From: DASUBV01 sp035763085
GTDB lineage: Bacteria; Actinomycetota; Actinomycetes; Streptosporangiales; Streptosporangiaceae
Length of the DNA: 16,209 nt
NCBI GenBank assembly: GCA_035763085.1
Contig: DASUBV010000387.1
Coordinates: 1 to 16,209, forward strand
Reading direction: 5' to 3'
Part shown: positions 7,480 to 14,621 of the stretch, piece after piece
Numbering within the stretch: the stretch's first letter is position 1
Layout of the letters: every line of letters begins with the position of its first letter
Program-made: the position numbers and the translations under genes
The notes under the pieces: generated by a model
Database searches by the model: none
Seen by the model: only the letters and a program-made list of their open reading frames with translations
What the model was told of the DNA's origin: nothing

Positions 7480-9153
7480 TCAGCCGCTGACGTCACCGGC
7501 GCCGCCGGGCCGCCCGGCGGCACCTGGCGCCTGCAGGGCCTGCAGCGCGAGCAGCGCGACGTGCAGCGACAGCCGTGACTCGGCCGGCTCCAGGCTGGTG
7601 CCCAGCACGTCCTCGATCTGGCGCAGCCGCTCGTACAGGGTCGGCCGGGCCAGGTGGGCCCGCTTGGCGGCCTCGGCCTTGTTGCCGCCCGCCTGCAGGT
7701 AGGCGGCGAGCGCGGGGACCAGCTGGGTGCCGGCCGCGTCATCATGCAGCAGCAGCGGCCGCAGCTCCCGCTCGGCGAAGGCCTGCAGCCGCGGGTCGTC
7801 GCGCAGCAGGTGCAGCAGCCCGCGCAGGCGCAGGTCGGGCAGCCGGTAGTAGGGCCGCCCGGCCGGCGAGCGGGCCGCGACCTCGGCGACCTGGTCGGCC
7901 TCCAGGAACGTGCGCTGCACGCCGGTCACCGACGCGGCCACCGAGCCCGCGCCGATCACCTCGCCGTCCTGCAGCCGCGGCGCCAGCCGGCCGGCCAGCT
8001 GCGCGAGGACGGCATCGGCGTCGGCGCGGGCACCCAGTGACAGCAGCGCCGCCACCCGGCTGTCGTCCAGCGAGGCCACCAGCGCCGGGACGCGCAGCTG
8101 CCGGCATGCCTCGGCCACCGTGTCGGCGATGAACGCGGCCCTGGCCGGCGCCTCCAGCCCGCCGTCTGGTCCCGCGGCCGGTCCCGCGACGCGGATGACC
8201 ACGGCCAGCAGCCGGCGGCCGGCGACCGGCACGCCCAGCGCACGGGCCCGTGCCTGGGCCTCGGCCGGGTCGCCGTACCCGTGCCCGAGGAACGCCGACA
8301 AGATCGTCCGGTGCGCCTGCCGCTCCAGCCCCTCCCGCTGGTGATCGAGCAGCCGCCCGAGGGCCAGGGTGGTGGCCGCGCGCTCCAGCAGCGCCAGGTC
8401 GCGCGGGGCCGGCGGCCCGCCCCGGACCATGATCAGCCGGCCCCAGTCCTGGCCGCGCGCGCCGACCACGGTGACCAGCCAGCCCGACGACGGGTCATAG
8501 CCGGTCCGGCCGGGCGTGCTCACCGCGCGGGACCGGGACGCGAACCCGGCCAGCAGTCCGGCGGCGTCCTGCGCCCCGGTGGCGCAGGCCAGCACCTGCC
8601 GGGCCAGGCTCTCCAGGATGACCGGGCAGCCGGCCAGCGTGGCCGCCTGGCTGACCACCTCGTCGGCCGGCGCCCCGGACACCGCCAGCTCGGTGAAGAC
8701 CTGATGCATCCGCTCGGCCGCGCGCAGCTCGGCGAGCTGGCTGTCGATGATCAGGGCGTGCACGGCCTCGGTGATCTCGATGAACTGGGTCTCCCGCTCG
8801 AACACCACCAGGGGCAGCTGGTGCGTCCCGGCGGCGGCCACCAGCGCCGCGGGCAGGCTGCGCGAGTACCGCGAGCCCAGCTCGACGGCCAGCGCGCTGA
8901 CCCCCACCGAGGCCAGGTCGGCCACGTAGCGGGCCAGGCCGCCGGCGTCGCCGGGCAGCCCGATCCCGGTGGACAGCACCAGCTCGCCGCCGCGCAGCAG
9001 GTGCGCCGCCTCGGCCAGCTCGATGACATGGACCCAGCGCACCGGCGCGCCGGTCTGGCCGGCCGCGGCCAGCAGCCGCGGCGCGCCCCGCCGGACCGGG
9101 TCCAGGGCCAGCACCTCGGCCACGGTCGGCAGCATTCCTCCACCCCCGGACAT
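7480..9153 (-). CDS. PucR-family transcriptional regulator
   Basis: This ~557-residue DNA-binding regulator has three recognisable parts. The N-terminal PucR ligand-sensing domain includes VRWVHVIELAEAAHLLRGGE and LVLSTGIGLPG. A central GGDEF-like/CdaR segment follows. The C-terminal HTH_30 domain is at about residues 474-535 (GGNKAEAAKRAHLARPTLYERL). PucR/CdaR proteins usually activate purine, sugar-acid or nitrogen-source catabolism genes; regulation of the polyamine block is plausible but unproven. The start is uncertain. GTG at 9165 and ATG at 9153 are in frame, and ATG at 9135 begins MLPTVAEVLALDPV, the usual family start, with GGAGGA directly against it (too close for a normal ribosome site). 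It is divergent from the antiporter and convergent with the membrane protein. Confidence 0.88.
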   Translation of the reverse strand: MSGGGGMLPTVAEVLALDPVRRGAPRLLAAAGQTGAPVRWVHVIELAEAAHLLRGGELVLSTGIGLPGDAGGLARYVADLASVGVSALAVELGSRYSRSLPAALVAAAGTHQLPLVVFERETQFIEITEAVHALIIDSQLAELRAAERMHQVFTELAVSGAPADEVVSQAATLAGCPVILESLARQVLACATGAQDAAGLLAGFASRSRAVSTPGRTGYDPSSGWLVTVVGARGQDWGRLIMVRGGPPAPRDLALLERAATTLALGRLLDHQREGLERQAHRTILSAFLGHGYGDPAEAQARARALGVPVAGRRLLAVVIRVAGPAAGPDGGLEAPARAAFIADTVAEACRQLRVPALVASLDDSRVAALLSLGARADADAVLAQLAGRLAPRLQDGEVIGAGSVAASVTGVQRTFLEADQVAEVAARSPAGRPYYRLPDLRLRGLLHLLRDDPRLQAFAERELRPLLLHDDAAGTQLVPALAAYLQAGGNKAEAAKRAHLARPTLYERLRQIEDVLGTSLEPAESRLSLHVALLALQALQAPGAAGRPGGAGDVSG

Positions 9154-9208
9154 CAGGCGGCACAACCAGCGTGCCGTAACAGAAAGTAGGGCAATCAGGA
9201 CAAGACCT

Positions 9209-9214
9209 TACACT
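9209..9214 (+). promoter_or_regulatory. Possible -10 box upstream of the antiporter
   Basis: TACACT matches TAnnnT well and lies in the A/T-richer part of the divergent gap. Transcription would begin near 9221. No matching -35 element is visible, so support is limited. Confidence 0.28.
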
Positions 9215-9220
9215 CTGTTG

Positions 9221-9247
9221 CCACCTGCCGATCAGCACGGCCGGTGG
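9221..9247. promoter_or_regulatory. Imperfect dyad in the PucR-antiporter divergent gap
   Basis: CCACC-tg-CCG mirrors CGG-cc-GGTGG around a 7-base centre, with all matching pairs sharing one axis at 9234. It would fall at or just after the predicted start of the antiporter transcript, where a repressor could act. The PucR-family protein encoded alongside is a natural candidate, but nothing ties it to this site directly. Confidence 0.3.
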
Positions 9248-9315
9248 GTAAGAACGAGCCGGGGGATGCGCGGGGATGCGCCGGGCCGCGGGACGGCCCG
9301 GACCTGGGGGGCGGC

Positions 9316-10548
9316 GTGCTGCACTACACCGGGCTGCTGATCGTGGCCATCGCGGCCTTCGTGGCGCCCGTGATCGCCGGCCTGATCCCGCGGCGGCTGG
9401 TCCCGCCGGTGGTGCTGGAGGTGCTGGCCGGGCTGGCCATCGGCCCGCAGGGCCTGGGCTGGGTCCGCGCCACCGGCGCGGTCGAGGTTCTCTACCTGCT
9501 GGGGTTCGGCTTCCTGCTGTTCCTGGCCGGCCAGGAAGTGGAGGTCGAGCGATTCCGCGGGCCGACCTTCAACCTGTCGGCCACCGGCTTCCTGATCAGC
9601 CTGGGCCTGGGCTTCGCGGCGGCCGCCGTCCTGCGGCCGCTGGCCGACGGCTCGGACCTGCGGCTGCTGGCCCTGTCCCTGACGGCCAGCTCGCTCGGCG
9701 TCATGGTCCCGGTGCTCCGCGACGCCAGGGAGATCAACACCGAGTTCGGGCAGCTGGCGGTGATGTCCGGGTCGGTCGGCGAGTTCGGCTCGCTGCTGCT
9801 GCTGACCATCTTGTTCTCCGCCGCGCCCGAGCCGACAGTCGTGCAGATCCTCTACGTGCTGGCGCTCGGCGCGGCCGCCGTCATCGGGGCGGTGGCCATC
9901 CGGCGCTTCTGGCAGTCGCCGTGGATGCGCCGGGTGCTGCTGGGCTCGGACGACTCCACCTCCCAGCTGCGGGTCCGCGGCGCATTCGTGATCTTGCTGA
10001 TCTTCACCGCGCTGGCCTTCGAGTTCGGGGTCGACGCGCTGCTCGGCGCGTTCGTGGCCGGCATCGTGCTCAGCATCGCCGACCGGGACGACCGGCCCAA
10101 CCTGCAGCGCTACCAGGGCAAGCTGCGCGCGATCGGCTACGGCTTCCTGGTGCCGGTGTTCTTCATCGGGACCGGCATCACCTTTGACGTCCGCTCGCTG
10201 CTGGCCAGCACCTCCTCGCTGGCCCTGCTGCCGGTGCTGGTGGTGGCGATCCTGGTGGTCCGGGCCGGGCCGGCGGTGATCTTCCGGCGCCGGATCGGGA
10301 CCGCCCCGGCAGCCGCCGCCGGGCTGCTGCAGGCCACCACGCTGACGTTCCCGGTCGTGGTGGCCCAGGTCGGCCTCGACCTGAAGCTGCTGGCCAGCTC
10401 GACCGCCGCGGCGCTGATCGGCGCCGCGCTGGTCACGGTGCTGGTCTTCCCGGCGCTGGCCCTGGCGCTGCGCCCGTGGACCCGCCCGGCGCAGGGCGGC
10501 CCGGCACCGGGCGGGCCGGCCGCGAGCGGCCAGGCCGCGGCCGGCTAA
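9316..10548 (+). CDS. Cation/proton antiporter, CPA2 (Kef/NapA-like) family
   Basis: This is a ~410-residue integral membrane exchanger with about 11-12 hydrophobic segments and no C-terminal RCK/TrkA nucleotide-binding domain. Family signs are LLFLAGQEVE near TM3, FEFGVDALLGAFVAGIVLS in the middle, and GFLVPVFFIGTGITFDV near the C-terminal core. It would exchange Na+ or K+ for H+ for pH or ion balance. At the position of the usual Asp-Asp or Asn-Asp ion-binding pair the sequence is SGSVGEFGSL, giving Gly155-Glu156. I chose GTG at 9316 (MLHYTGLL) because GGGGGG precedes it and the membrane domain begins at once. GTG at 9244 would add 24 hydrophilic residues and overlaps a candidate operator. 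Its stop overlaps that of the convergent aldo/keto reductase gene. Confidence 0.87.
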   Translation: MLHYTGLLIVAIAAFVAPVIAGLIPRRLVPPVVLEVLAGLAIGPQGLGWVRATGAVEVLYLLGFGFLLFLAGQEVEVERFRGPTFNLSATGFLISLGLGFAAAAVLRPLADGSDLRLLALSLTASSLGVMVPVLRDAREINTEFGQLAVMSGSVGEFGSLLLLTILFSAAPEPTVVQILYVLALGAAAVIGAVAIRRFWQSPWMRRVLLGSDDSTSQLRVRGAFVILLIFTALAFEFGVDALLGAFVAGIVLSIADRDDRPNLQRYQGKLRAIGYGFLVPVFFIGTGITFDVRSLLASTSSLALLPVLVVAILVVRAGPAVIFRRRIGTAPAAAAGLLQATTLTFPVVVAQVGLDLKLLASSTAAALIGAALVTVLVFPALALALRPWTRPAQGGPAPGGPAASGQAAAG

Positions 10549-10559
10549 GCCGCCGCGGC
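10534..10559. terminator. Hairpin with the overlapping convergent stop codons in its loop
   Basis: CGGC (10542-10545) pairs with GCCG (10549-10552) around a TAA loop. Beyond a single bulged base (10541), GCCGCGG (10534-10540) pairs with CCGCGGC (10553-10559). The 11-bp GC stem therefore presents the antiporter stop codon as its three-base loop, overlapping the minus-strand TAG. It is likely a bidirectional end signal, without a T-tract. Confidence 0.5.
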
Positions 10560-11603
10560 GCGCCCGGTCAGCGGGCGGCGGCGCAGGTCCGGCCGGGTCA
10601 GCGAGTCCGGGCGCCAGGCCGAGTCCGGGTCGTAGAGACTGGTGCCCGGCGGGACGATCTCGTCGATCCGGTCCAGGACCGTGTCGTCCAGGACCAGGCC
10701 GGCGCCTGCGAGCAGGCTGCCGAGCTGCTCCATCGTGCGCGGCCCGGTGATCACCGAGGTCACCGCGGGATGCGCGGCGGCGAAGGCCACGGCGAGCTGG
10801 GGGAGCGTGCAGCCGGTGTCGGCCGCGAGCTTGACCAGCTGCTCGACGGCCGCGTACTTGGCCTGGTTGCTGGCGATCGCCGGGTCGAACCGGCCGGGCT
10901 GCAGGGCCGCGCGGCCGGCGGTCAGGTCCGCCGGCTGGCCCTGGCGGTACCGGCCGCTGAGGAAGCCCGCCGCCAGCGGCGCCCAGGTCAGCACGCCCAT
11001 GCCGTAGCGCTGGCAGGCCGGCAGGACGGCGGCCTCGATGCCGCGGGTCAGGATCGAGTAGGGCGGCTGCTCGGTGCGGAAGCGCTGCAGGCCGCGCTGC
11101 CCGGCGACGTGGTAGGCCTCGGCGATCAGCTCGGCCGGGAAGGTCGAGCAGCCGAACGCCCGGATCTTGCCCTGGCGGACCAGGTCGGTCAGCACGCCCA
11201 GGGTCTCCTCAATGTCGGTGCCGGCATCGGGCCGGTGCACCTGGTACAGGTCGATCCAGTCGGTCTGCAGGCGGCGCAGGCTGTGCTCCACCTCGGTGAG
11301 GATCCAGCGCCGCGAGTTGCCCGACCGGTTGCGGCCCTCGCCCATCGGGAAGTGCACCTTGGTGGCCAGCACCACCTCGTCGCGGCGGCCCCGCAGGGCC
11401 CGGCCGACGATTTCCTCGGACTCGCCGTCGGAGTACATGTCGGCGGTGTCCACGAAGTTGATGCCCGCCGCGAGGGCGGCGTGGATGATCCGGGTGCAGT
11501 CATCGTGGTCGGGGTTGCCCACCGAGCCGAGCATCATGGTGCCCAGGCAGTGCACGCTGACCTCGATTCCGGTGCCGCCCAGGATGCGGTAGCTCATTGT
11601 CAT
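10545..11603 (-). CDS. Aldo/keto reductase
   Basis: This 352-residue NADPH-dependent oxidoreductase has a TIM-barrel fold. The catalytic tetrad is visible: Asp52 and Tyr58 in NFVDTADMYSDG, Lys82 in LATKVHFP, and His123 in DLYQVHRPD. The start MTMSYRILGGTGIEVS is typical of the AKR family that reduces reactive aldehydes and ketones; the in-frame ATG at 11645 would add residues encoded by the promoter palindrome and is rejected. A MerR-type promoter places transcription start at the ATG, so the mRNA should be leaderless. A MerR-family gene is divergent, suggesting induction by an electrophile or aldehyde. The substrate cannot be read from sequence; methylglyoxal-like aldehydes or aldehydes from the neighbouring amine catabolism are guesses. 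Confidence 0.92.
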   Translation of the reverse strand: MTMSYRILGGTGIEVSVHCLGTMMLGSVGNPDHDDCTRIIHAALAAGINFVDTADMYSDGESEEIVGRALRGRRDEVVLATKVHFPMGEGRNRSGNSRRWILTEVEHSLRRLQTDWIDLYQVHRPDAGTDIEETLGVLTDLVRQGKIRAFGCSTFPAELIAEAYHVAGQRGLQRFRTEQPPYSILTRGIEAAVLPACQRYGMGVLTWAPLAAGFLSGRYRQGQPADLTAGRAALQPGRFDPAIASNQAKYAAVEQLVKLAADTGCTLPQLAVAFAAAHPAVTSVITGPRTMEQLGSLLAGAGLVLDDTVLDRIDEIVPPGTSLYDPDSAWRPDSLTRPDLRRRPLTGRAAAA

Positions 11604-11610
11604 GCCGGTG

Positions 11611-11641
11611 ACGCTATGACCTAGAGCCGGCTCTAGGTCAA
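11611..11641 (-). promoter_or_regulatory. MerR-type promoter and operator for the aldo/keto reductase
   Basis: On the minus strand TTGACC (11641-11636) and TAGCGT (11616-11611) are separated by 19 bases, the overlong spacer typical of MerR-activated promoters. A perfect 24-bp palindrome (11617-11640; arms TGACCTAGAGCC and GGCTCTAGGTCA) fills the spacer and overlaps the -35. MerR proteins bind such sites and distort the DNA when induced so that RNA polymerase can engage both boxes. The -10 ends 7 bases before the ATG at 11603. Confidence 0.85.
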
Positions 11642-11646
11642 GCACG

Positions 11647-11652
11647 TAGCCT
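11647..11652 (+). promoter_or_regulatory. -10 box of the merR-type gene (probably leaderless)
   Basis: TAGCCT fits TAnnnT and ends 7 bases before the ATG at 11660, with no ribosome site in between. No good -35 is present. The adjacent palindrome would let the regulator influence its own transcription. Confidence 0.45.
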
Positions 11653-11659
11653 GGCTGAC

Positions 11660-12082
11660 ATGACCCGGCCTGAGGTACTGATCAGCATCTCCGAGGCCGC
11701 GCAGCGGTCTGGCCTCAGCGTGCACGCGCTGCGCTTCTACGAGCGCGAGGGCCTGTTCCCCAGCCCGGTCCGCCGCGACGCCGGCGGCCGCCGCCTGTAC
11801 AGCGAGTGGGACCTGGAATGGCTGGAGCTGTGCACGAAGCTGCGGTCCTCGGGGATGCCGCTGCCGGCGATCCGCCGCTACGCCGGCCTGGTCGCGGCCG
11901 GCACCGGCAATGAGGCCGAGCGGCTGGACCTGCTGCGCCGCCACCAGGCCGAGATCACCAGCCAGATCGCCGGCCTGACCGCCTGCCTGGAGGTCATCTC
12001 GTTCAAGGTGGCACTGTATGAGGAGCGGCTGGCGGCCGGCGGCCCGGACCCGATCTGGGTGCCGCCGGAGCAGACATCATGA
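11660..12082 (+). CDS. MerR-family transcriptional regulator
   Basis: This is a 140-residue dimeric regulator. The winged helix-turn-helix spans about residues 9-55 (SISEAAQRSGLSVHALRFYEREGL at its core, then RRLYSEWDLEWL). A dimerisation coiled-coil helix follows at about 88-127. It lacks the clustered cysteines of metal-sensing members; only Cys58 (in LELCTKLR) and a second Cys in TACLEV are present. A Cys in this first helix after the HTH is reminiscent of thiol-based aldehyde sensors such as AdhR/NmlR, though its exact register is not confirmed. It almost certainly controls the divergent aldo/keto reductase gene through the palindrome between them. The ATG at 11660 has no Shine-Dalgarno and appears leaderless. 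Confidence 0.93.
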   Translation: MTRPEVLISISEAAQRSGLSVHALRFYEREGLFPSPVRRDAGGRRLYSEWDLEWLELCTKLRSSGMPLPAIRRYAGLVAAGTGNEAERLDLLRRHQAEITSQIAGLTACLEVISFKVALYEERLAAGGPDPIWVPPEQTS

Positions 12083-12092
12083 CGGCAGGACG

Positions 12093-12124
12093 CCGGCCAG
12101 GCTGACACCTTGTCACTTGGCCGG
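12093..12124 (+). terminator. Inverted repeat between the merR-type gene and mmsA
   Basis: CCGGCCA (12093-12099) pairs with TGGCCGG (12118-12124). Inside, TGACA (12103-12107) pairs with TGTCA (12111-12115) around a 3-base loop. The two stems are joined by a small asymmetric internal loop (3 and 2 bases). Ten bases after the merR-type stop, it suits a terminator without a T-tract. It could equally be an operator for mmsA, since the inner TGACAccTTGTCA is itself a dyad. I found no convincing mmsA promoter in the 97-base gap. Confidence 0.4.
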
Positions 12125-12179
12125 CCGCGCCCCGGGCGGCAGACTGGGGCCAGTGAGACGCGAGCAGAGGGGCATTGCC

Positions 12180-13727
12180 ATGGGGCACAGCGCAGGCAAC
12201 CACGCGACAGGCAGCACCGTCGCAGGCCAGCACCGGACGCACTGGATCAACGGCAAGCCGTGGACCGGCCAGGCAGCCCAGCGCGGCGACATCTACAACC
12301 CGGCCACCGGCCAGGTCAGCGGCACCGTCGATTACGCCGGTGCGGCTGAGGTCGACGCCGCGGTGAGCGCGGCGGCCGCGGCGCTGCCCGGCTGGCGGGA
12401 CATGTCCCTGGTCAAGCGGACGGGCGTGATGTTCGCCTTCCGGGAGCTGGTCCGGGCCCATACCAAGGAACTGGCCGCCCTGATCACCGCCGAGCACGGC
12501 AAGGTTGCCTCCGACGCGGCGGGCGAGGTGGCCCGCGGGGTGGAGGTCGTCGACTTCGCCTGCGGCATCCCGCACCTGCTCAAGGGGTCGTTCTCGGAGA
12601 ACGTCTCGACCGGGGTGGACGCCTACTCGATCCGCCAGCCGGTCGGCGTGGTGGCCGGCATCACCCCGTTCAACTTCCCGGCCATGGTCCCGATGTGGAT
12701 GTTCCCCATCGCGCTGGCCTGCGGCAACACCTTCGTGCTCAAGCCCTCGGAGAAAGACCCGTCGGCGTCGCTGCTGCTGGCCGAGCTGCTGGCCGAGGCC
12801 GGCCTGCCGGACGGCGCGTTCAACGTCGTGCACGGCGGCAAGGAGGCCGTGGACGCGCTGCTGGCCCACCCCGGCGTCAAGGGCATCAGCTTCGTCGGCT
12901 CCACGCCGATCGCCCGCTACATCTACGAGACCGGCACCGCGACGGGCAAGCGGGTGCAGGCCCTGGGCGGCGCCAAGAACCACATGGTCGTGCTGCCCGA
13001 TGCCGACCTGGACCTGGCCGCCGACGCCGCGGTCTCGGCCGGGTTCGGCTCGGCCGGCGAGCGGTGCATGGCCATCTCGGTGGTGGTGGCCGTCGACCCG
13101 GTCGGCGACGAGCTGATCTCCAAGATCACCGAGCGGGTGGCCAGGCTCCGCGTCGGCCCCGGCGCGGACGAGTCGTCGCAGATGGGCCCGCTGGTCACCG
13201 GGCAGCACCGGGACAAGGTCGCCACCTACCTGGACTCCGGCGTGGCCGAGGGCGCGACGCTGGCCATCGACGGCCGCGGCCACCCGGTCGGCGGCGGCGA
13301 CGGCGCGGCCGGCGGCTTCTTCCTCGGCCCCAGCCTGCTCGACCACGTGACCCCGCAGATGGACTGCTACCGCGACGAGATCTTCGGGCCGGTCCTGTCG
13401 GTGGTGCGGGCCGGCAGCTACGCCGACGCGGTGGAAGTCATCAACGCCAATCCGTACGGCAACGGCACCGCGATCTTCACCAACGACGGCGGCGCGGCGC
13501 GCCGGTTCACCCATGAGGTGGAGGTCGGCATGGTAGGCGTCAACGTGCCGATCCCGGTGCCGATGGCGTTCTACTCCTTCGGCGGCTGGAAGTCGTCGCT
13601 GTTCGGGGACACTCACGTGCACGGCACCGAGGGCGTGCACTTCTACACCCGCGGCAAGGCGATCACCTCGCGCTGGCTGGACCCCAGCCACGGCGGCGTG
13701 AACCTGGGCTTCCCGACCAACAGCTAG
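12180..13727 (+). CDS. mmsA: CoA-acylating methylmalonate-semialdehyde dehydrogenase
   Basis: This 515-residue enzyme would convert methylmalonate or malonate semialdehyde to propionyl- or acetyl-CoA with NAD+ and CoA, releasing CO2, in the cytoplasm. ITPFNFPAMVPMWM (161-174) holds the oxyanion-hole Asn165. KPSEKDP (188-194) and FVGSTPIARYIY (238-249) form the NAD site. The catalytic Cys296 lies in AGERCMAIS, the MmsA signature. The usual ALDH general-base Glu is replaced in VQALGGAKNH (Ala261), as expected for CoA-dependent members. The ATG at 12180 follows AGAGGGG (12166-12172) with good spacing; upstream in-frame starts would extend into the merR-type gene and are rejected. It serves valine, inositol or beta-alanine breakdown. 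A link to polyamine-derived beta-alanine is inference. It converges on the next gene. Confidence 0.93.
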   Translation: MGHSAGNHATGSTVAGQHRTHWINGKPWTGQAAQRGDIYNPATGQVSGTVDYAGAAEVDAAVSAAAAALPGWRDMSLVKRTGVMFAFRELVRAHTKELAALITAEHGKVASDAAGEVARGVEVVDFACGIPHLLKGSFSENVSTGVDAYSIRQPVGVVAGITPFNFPAMVPMWMFPIALACGNTFVLKPSEKDPSASLLLAELLAEAGLPDGAFNVVHGGKEAVDALLAHPGVKGISFVGSTPIARYIYETGTATGKRVQALGGAKNHMVVLPDADLDLAADAAVSAGFGSAGERCMAISVVVAVDPVGDELISKITERVARLRVGPGADESSQMGPLVTGQHRDKVATYLDSGVAEGATLAIDGRGHPVGGGDGAAGGFFLGPSLLDHVTPQMDCYRDEIFGPVLSVVRAGSYADAVEVINANPYGNGTAIFTNDGGAARRFTHEVEVGMVGVNVPIPVPMAFYSFGGWKSSLFGDTHVHGTEGVHFYTRGKAITSRWLDPSHGGVNLGFPTNS

Positions 13728-13743
13728 CTATCCCGGCCCGCCA

Positions 13744-13758
13744 GCTGAGCGACTCAGC
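13744..13758. terminator. Candidate bidirectional hairpin between mmsA and the convergent gene
   Basis: GCTGAG (13744-13749) pairs perfectly with CTCAGC (13753-13758) around a CGA loop, and the second arm contains the minus-strand stop codon. It lies 16 bases beyond the mmsA stop. The stem is short (6 bp) and has no T-tract. Confidence 0.4.
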
Positions 13759-14542
13759 CGAAGCTGACGTGCTCCAGCCAGAAGTTCAGCAGGCCGGCGT
13801 CGCCCAGGACTTCGACAGCGCCGGAGTCCGGCGGGCGGCGCCGGTAGATCAGCAGCAGCAGCTCGGCCACCGGGCCGCGGACGGCGACGGCGCACTTGTC
13901 ATGCGCCCGGCGCCAGGCGATCAGGTCGCCGGTCAGGTCGATCACCCACTCCGCGCGAGCATCAGCCGGGGTGTCGGTGGCGTGCAGGTGCAGGGTCCGG
14001 CCGGGGCCGAGCAGCTCGCGCAGCGACGGGTAGTACTCGAACATGACCGGCAGCGAGCCGAGCGTCAGCCACTCGTCGATGCCGTCGATCGCCACCGCCG
14101 GGTCGAGGGTGTACTGCTGGCCGAGGGCGAGGGTCGCATCGGCCCGGTGCATTGCCGTCTCGTGCGTGAACCGGCGGGCAAAAAAGTCGGTGCTCCCGCC
14201 GGGCACCGGGGTCCACATGGCCGTTCTCGGGCCGGCCTCGCGCAGCGCGGCGGCCAGCGCCTGCGCGCCCTCGGCGAGCCATGGCCCGACCACGGCCGGG
14301 TCCTCGCTCGCGTACGCCGACAGGTCGCGGAAGTCCTCGGGCAAGACCTCGGTGACGCGGCGGGTGACGGCCTCGGTGGCCCAGCGCTGCGCGCCGCCCA
14401 GGTGCCGGACTAGCTGCCCGGCGTTCCAGCCCGGGCACGACGGCACCGGGACGGTCAGGTCGGCCCCGTCAATGGCCGATACCAGCAGGCCAGACTGGCG
14501 GGTGATCTCGGCGCAGTACTGGTCGTAGCTCATGTCGCTCAT
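13754..14542 (-). CDS. Maleylpyruvate isomerase family mycothiol-dependent-type protein (DinB fold)
   Basis: This 262-residue protein belongs to the four-helix DinB/MDMPI superfamily of actinobacteria, whose founding member isomerises maleylpyruvate using mycothiol. The metal-binding triad is visible as His47 in LVRHLGG and Glu128 and His132 in THETAMHRAD. The opening SGLLVSAIDGADLTVPVP and SCPGWNAGQLVRH is the family's typical N-domain. A C-terminal MDMPI-like domain follows, with VRGPVAELLLLIYRR near the end. The ATG at 14542 sits just after a TACGGT -10 box, so the transcript may be leaderless; a second ATG at 14533 is possible. The open frame continues far upstream, antisense to the regulator gene, but only this part resembles a protein. 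The reaction is unknown, as most family members are uncharacterised mycothiol transferases. Confidence 0.87.
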   Translation of the reverse strand: MSDMSYDQYCAEITRQSGLLVSAIDGADLTVPVPSCPGWNAGQLVRHLGGAQRWATEAVTRRVTEVLPEDFRDLSAYASEDPAVVGPWLAEGAQALAAALREAGPRTAMWTPVPGGSTDFFARRFTHETAMHRADATLALGQQYTLDPAVAIDGIDEWLTLGSLPVMFEYYPSLRELLGPGRTLHLHATDTPADARAEWVIDLTGDLIAWRRAHDKCAVAVRGPVAELLLLIYRRRPPDSGAVEVLGDAGLLNFWLEHVSFG

Positions 14543-14548
14543 CCCGAC

Positions 14549-14554
14549 ACCGTA
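14549..14554 (-). promoter_or_regulatory. -10 box for the maleylpyruvate-isomerase-type gene
   Basis: On the minus strand TACGGT fits TAnnnT and ends 6 bases before the ATG at 14542, suggesting a leaderless transcript. No clear -35 element was found. Confidence 0.35.
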
Positions 14555-14621
14555 GGGCGCGCAGGTGACAGCGCGCGGCCATCCGCACGGGCCCGGCGGC
14601 TGGCCCAGCCCGGCCCGATCG

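Noticed and set aside
11604..11645. Upstream ATG at 11645 as the aldo/keto reductase start
   Set aside because: The extra 14 residues would be encoded by the operator palindrome and -10 box; homologous proteins begin near MSYRILG.
12018..12179. Upstream in-frame extension of mmsA
   Set aside because: It overlaps the end of the merR-type gene, translates to basic low-complexity sequence, and has no ribosome site. The ATG at 12180 has one and matches the family start.
12003..13691. 562-codon open frame antisense to mmsA
   Set aside because: It has no recognisable motifs, its His/Arg/Gly/Val-rich composition is typical of a shadow frame, and mmsA on the other strand has complete catalytic motifs.
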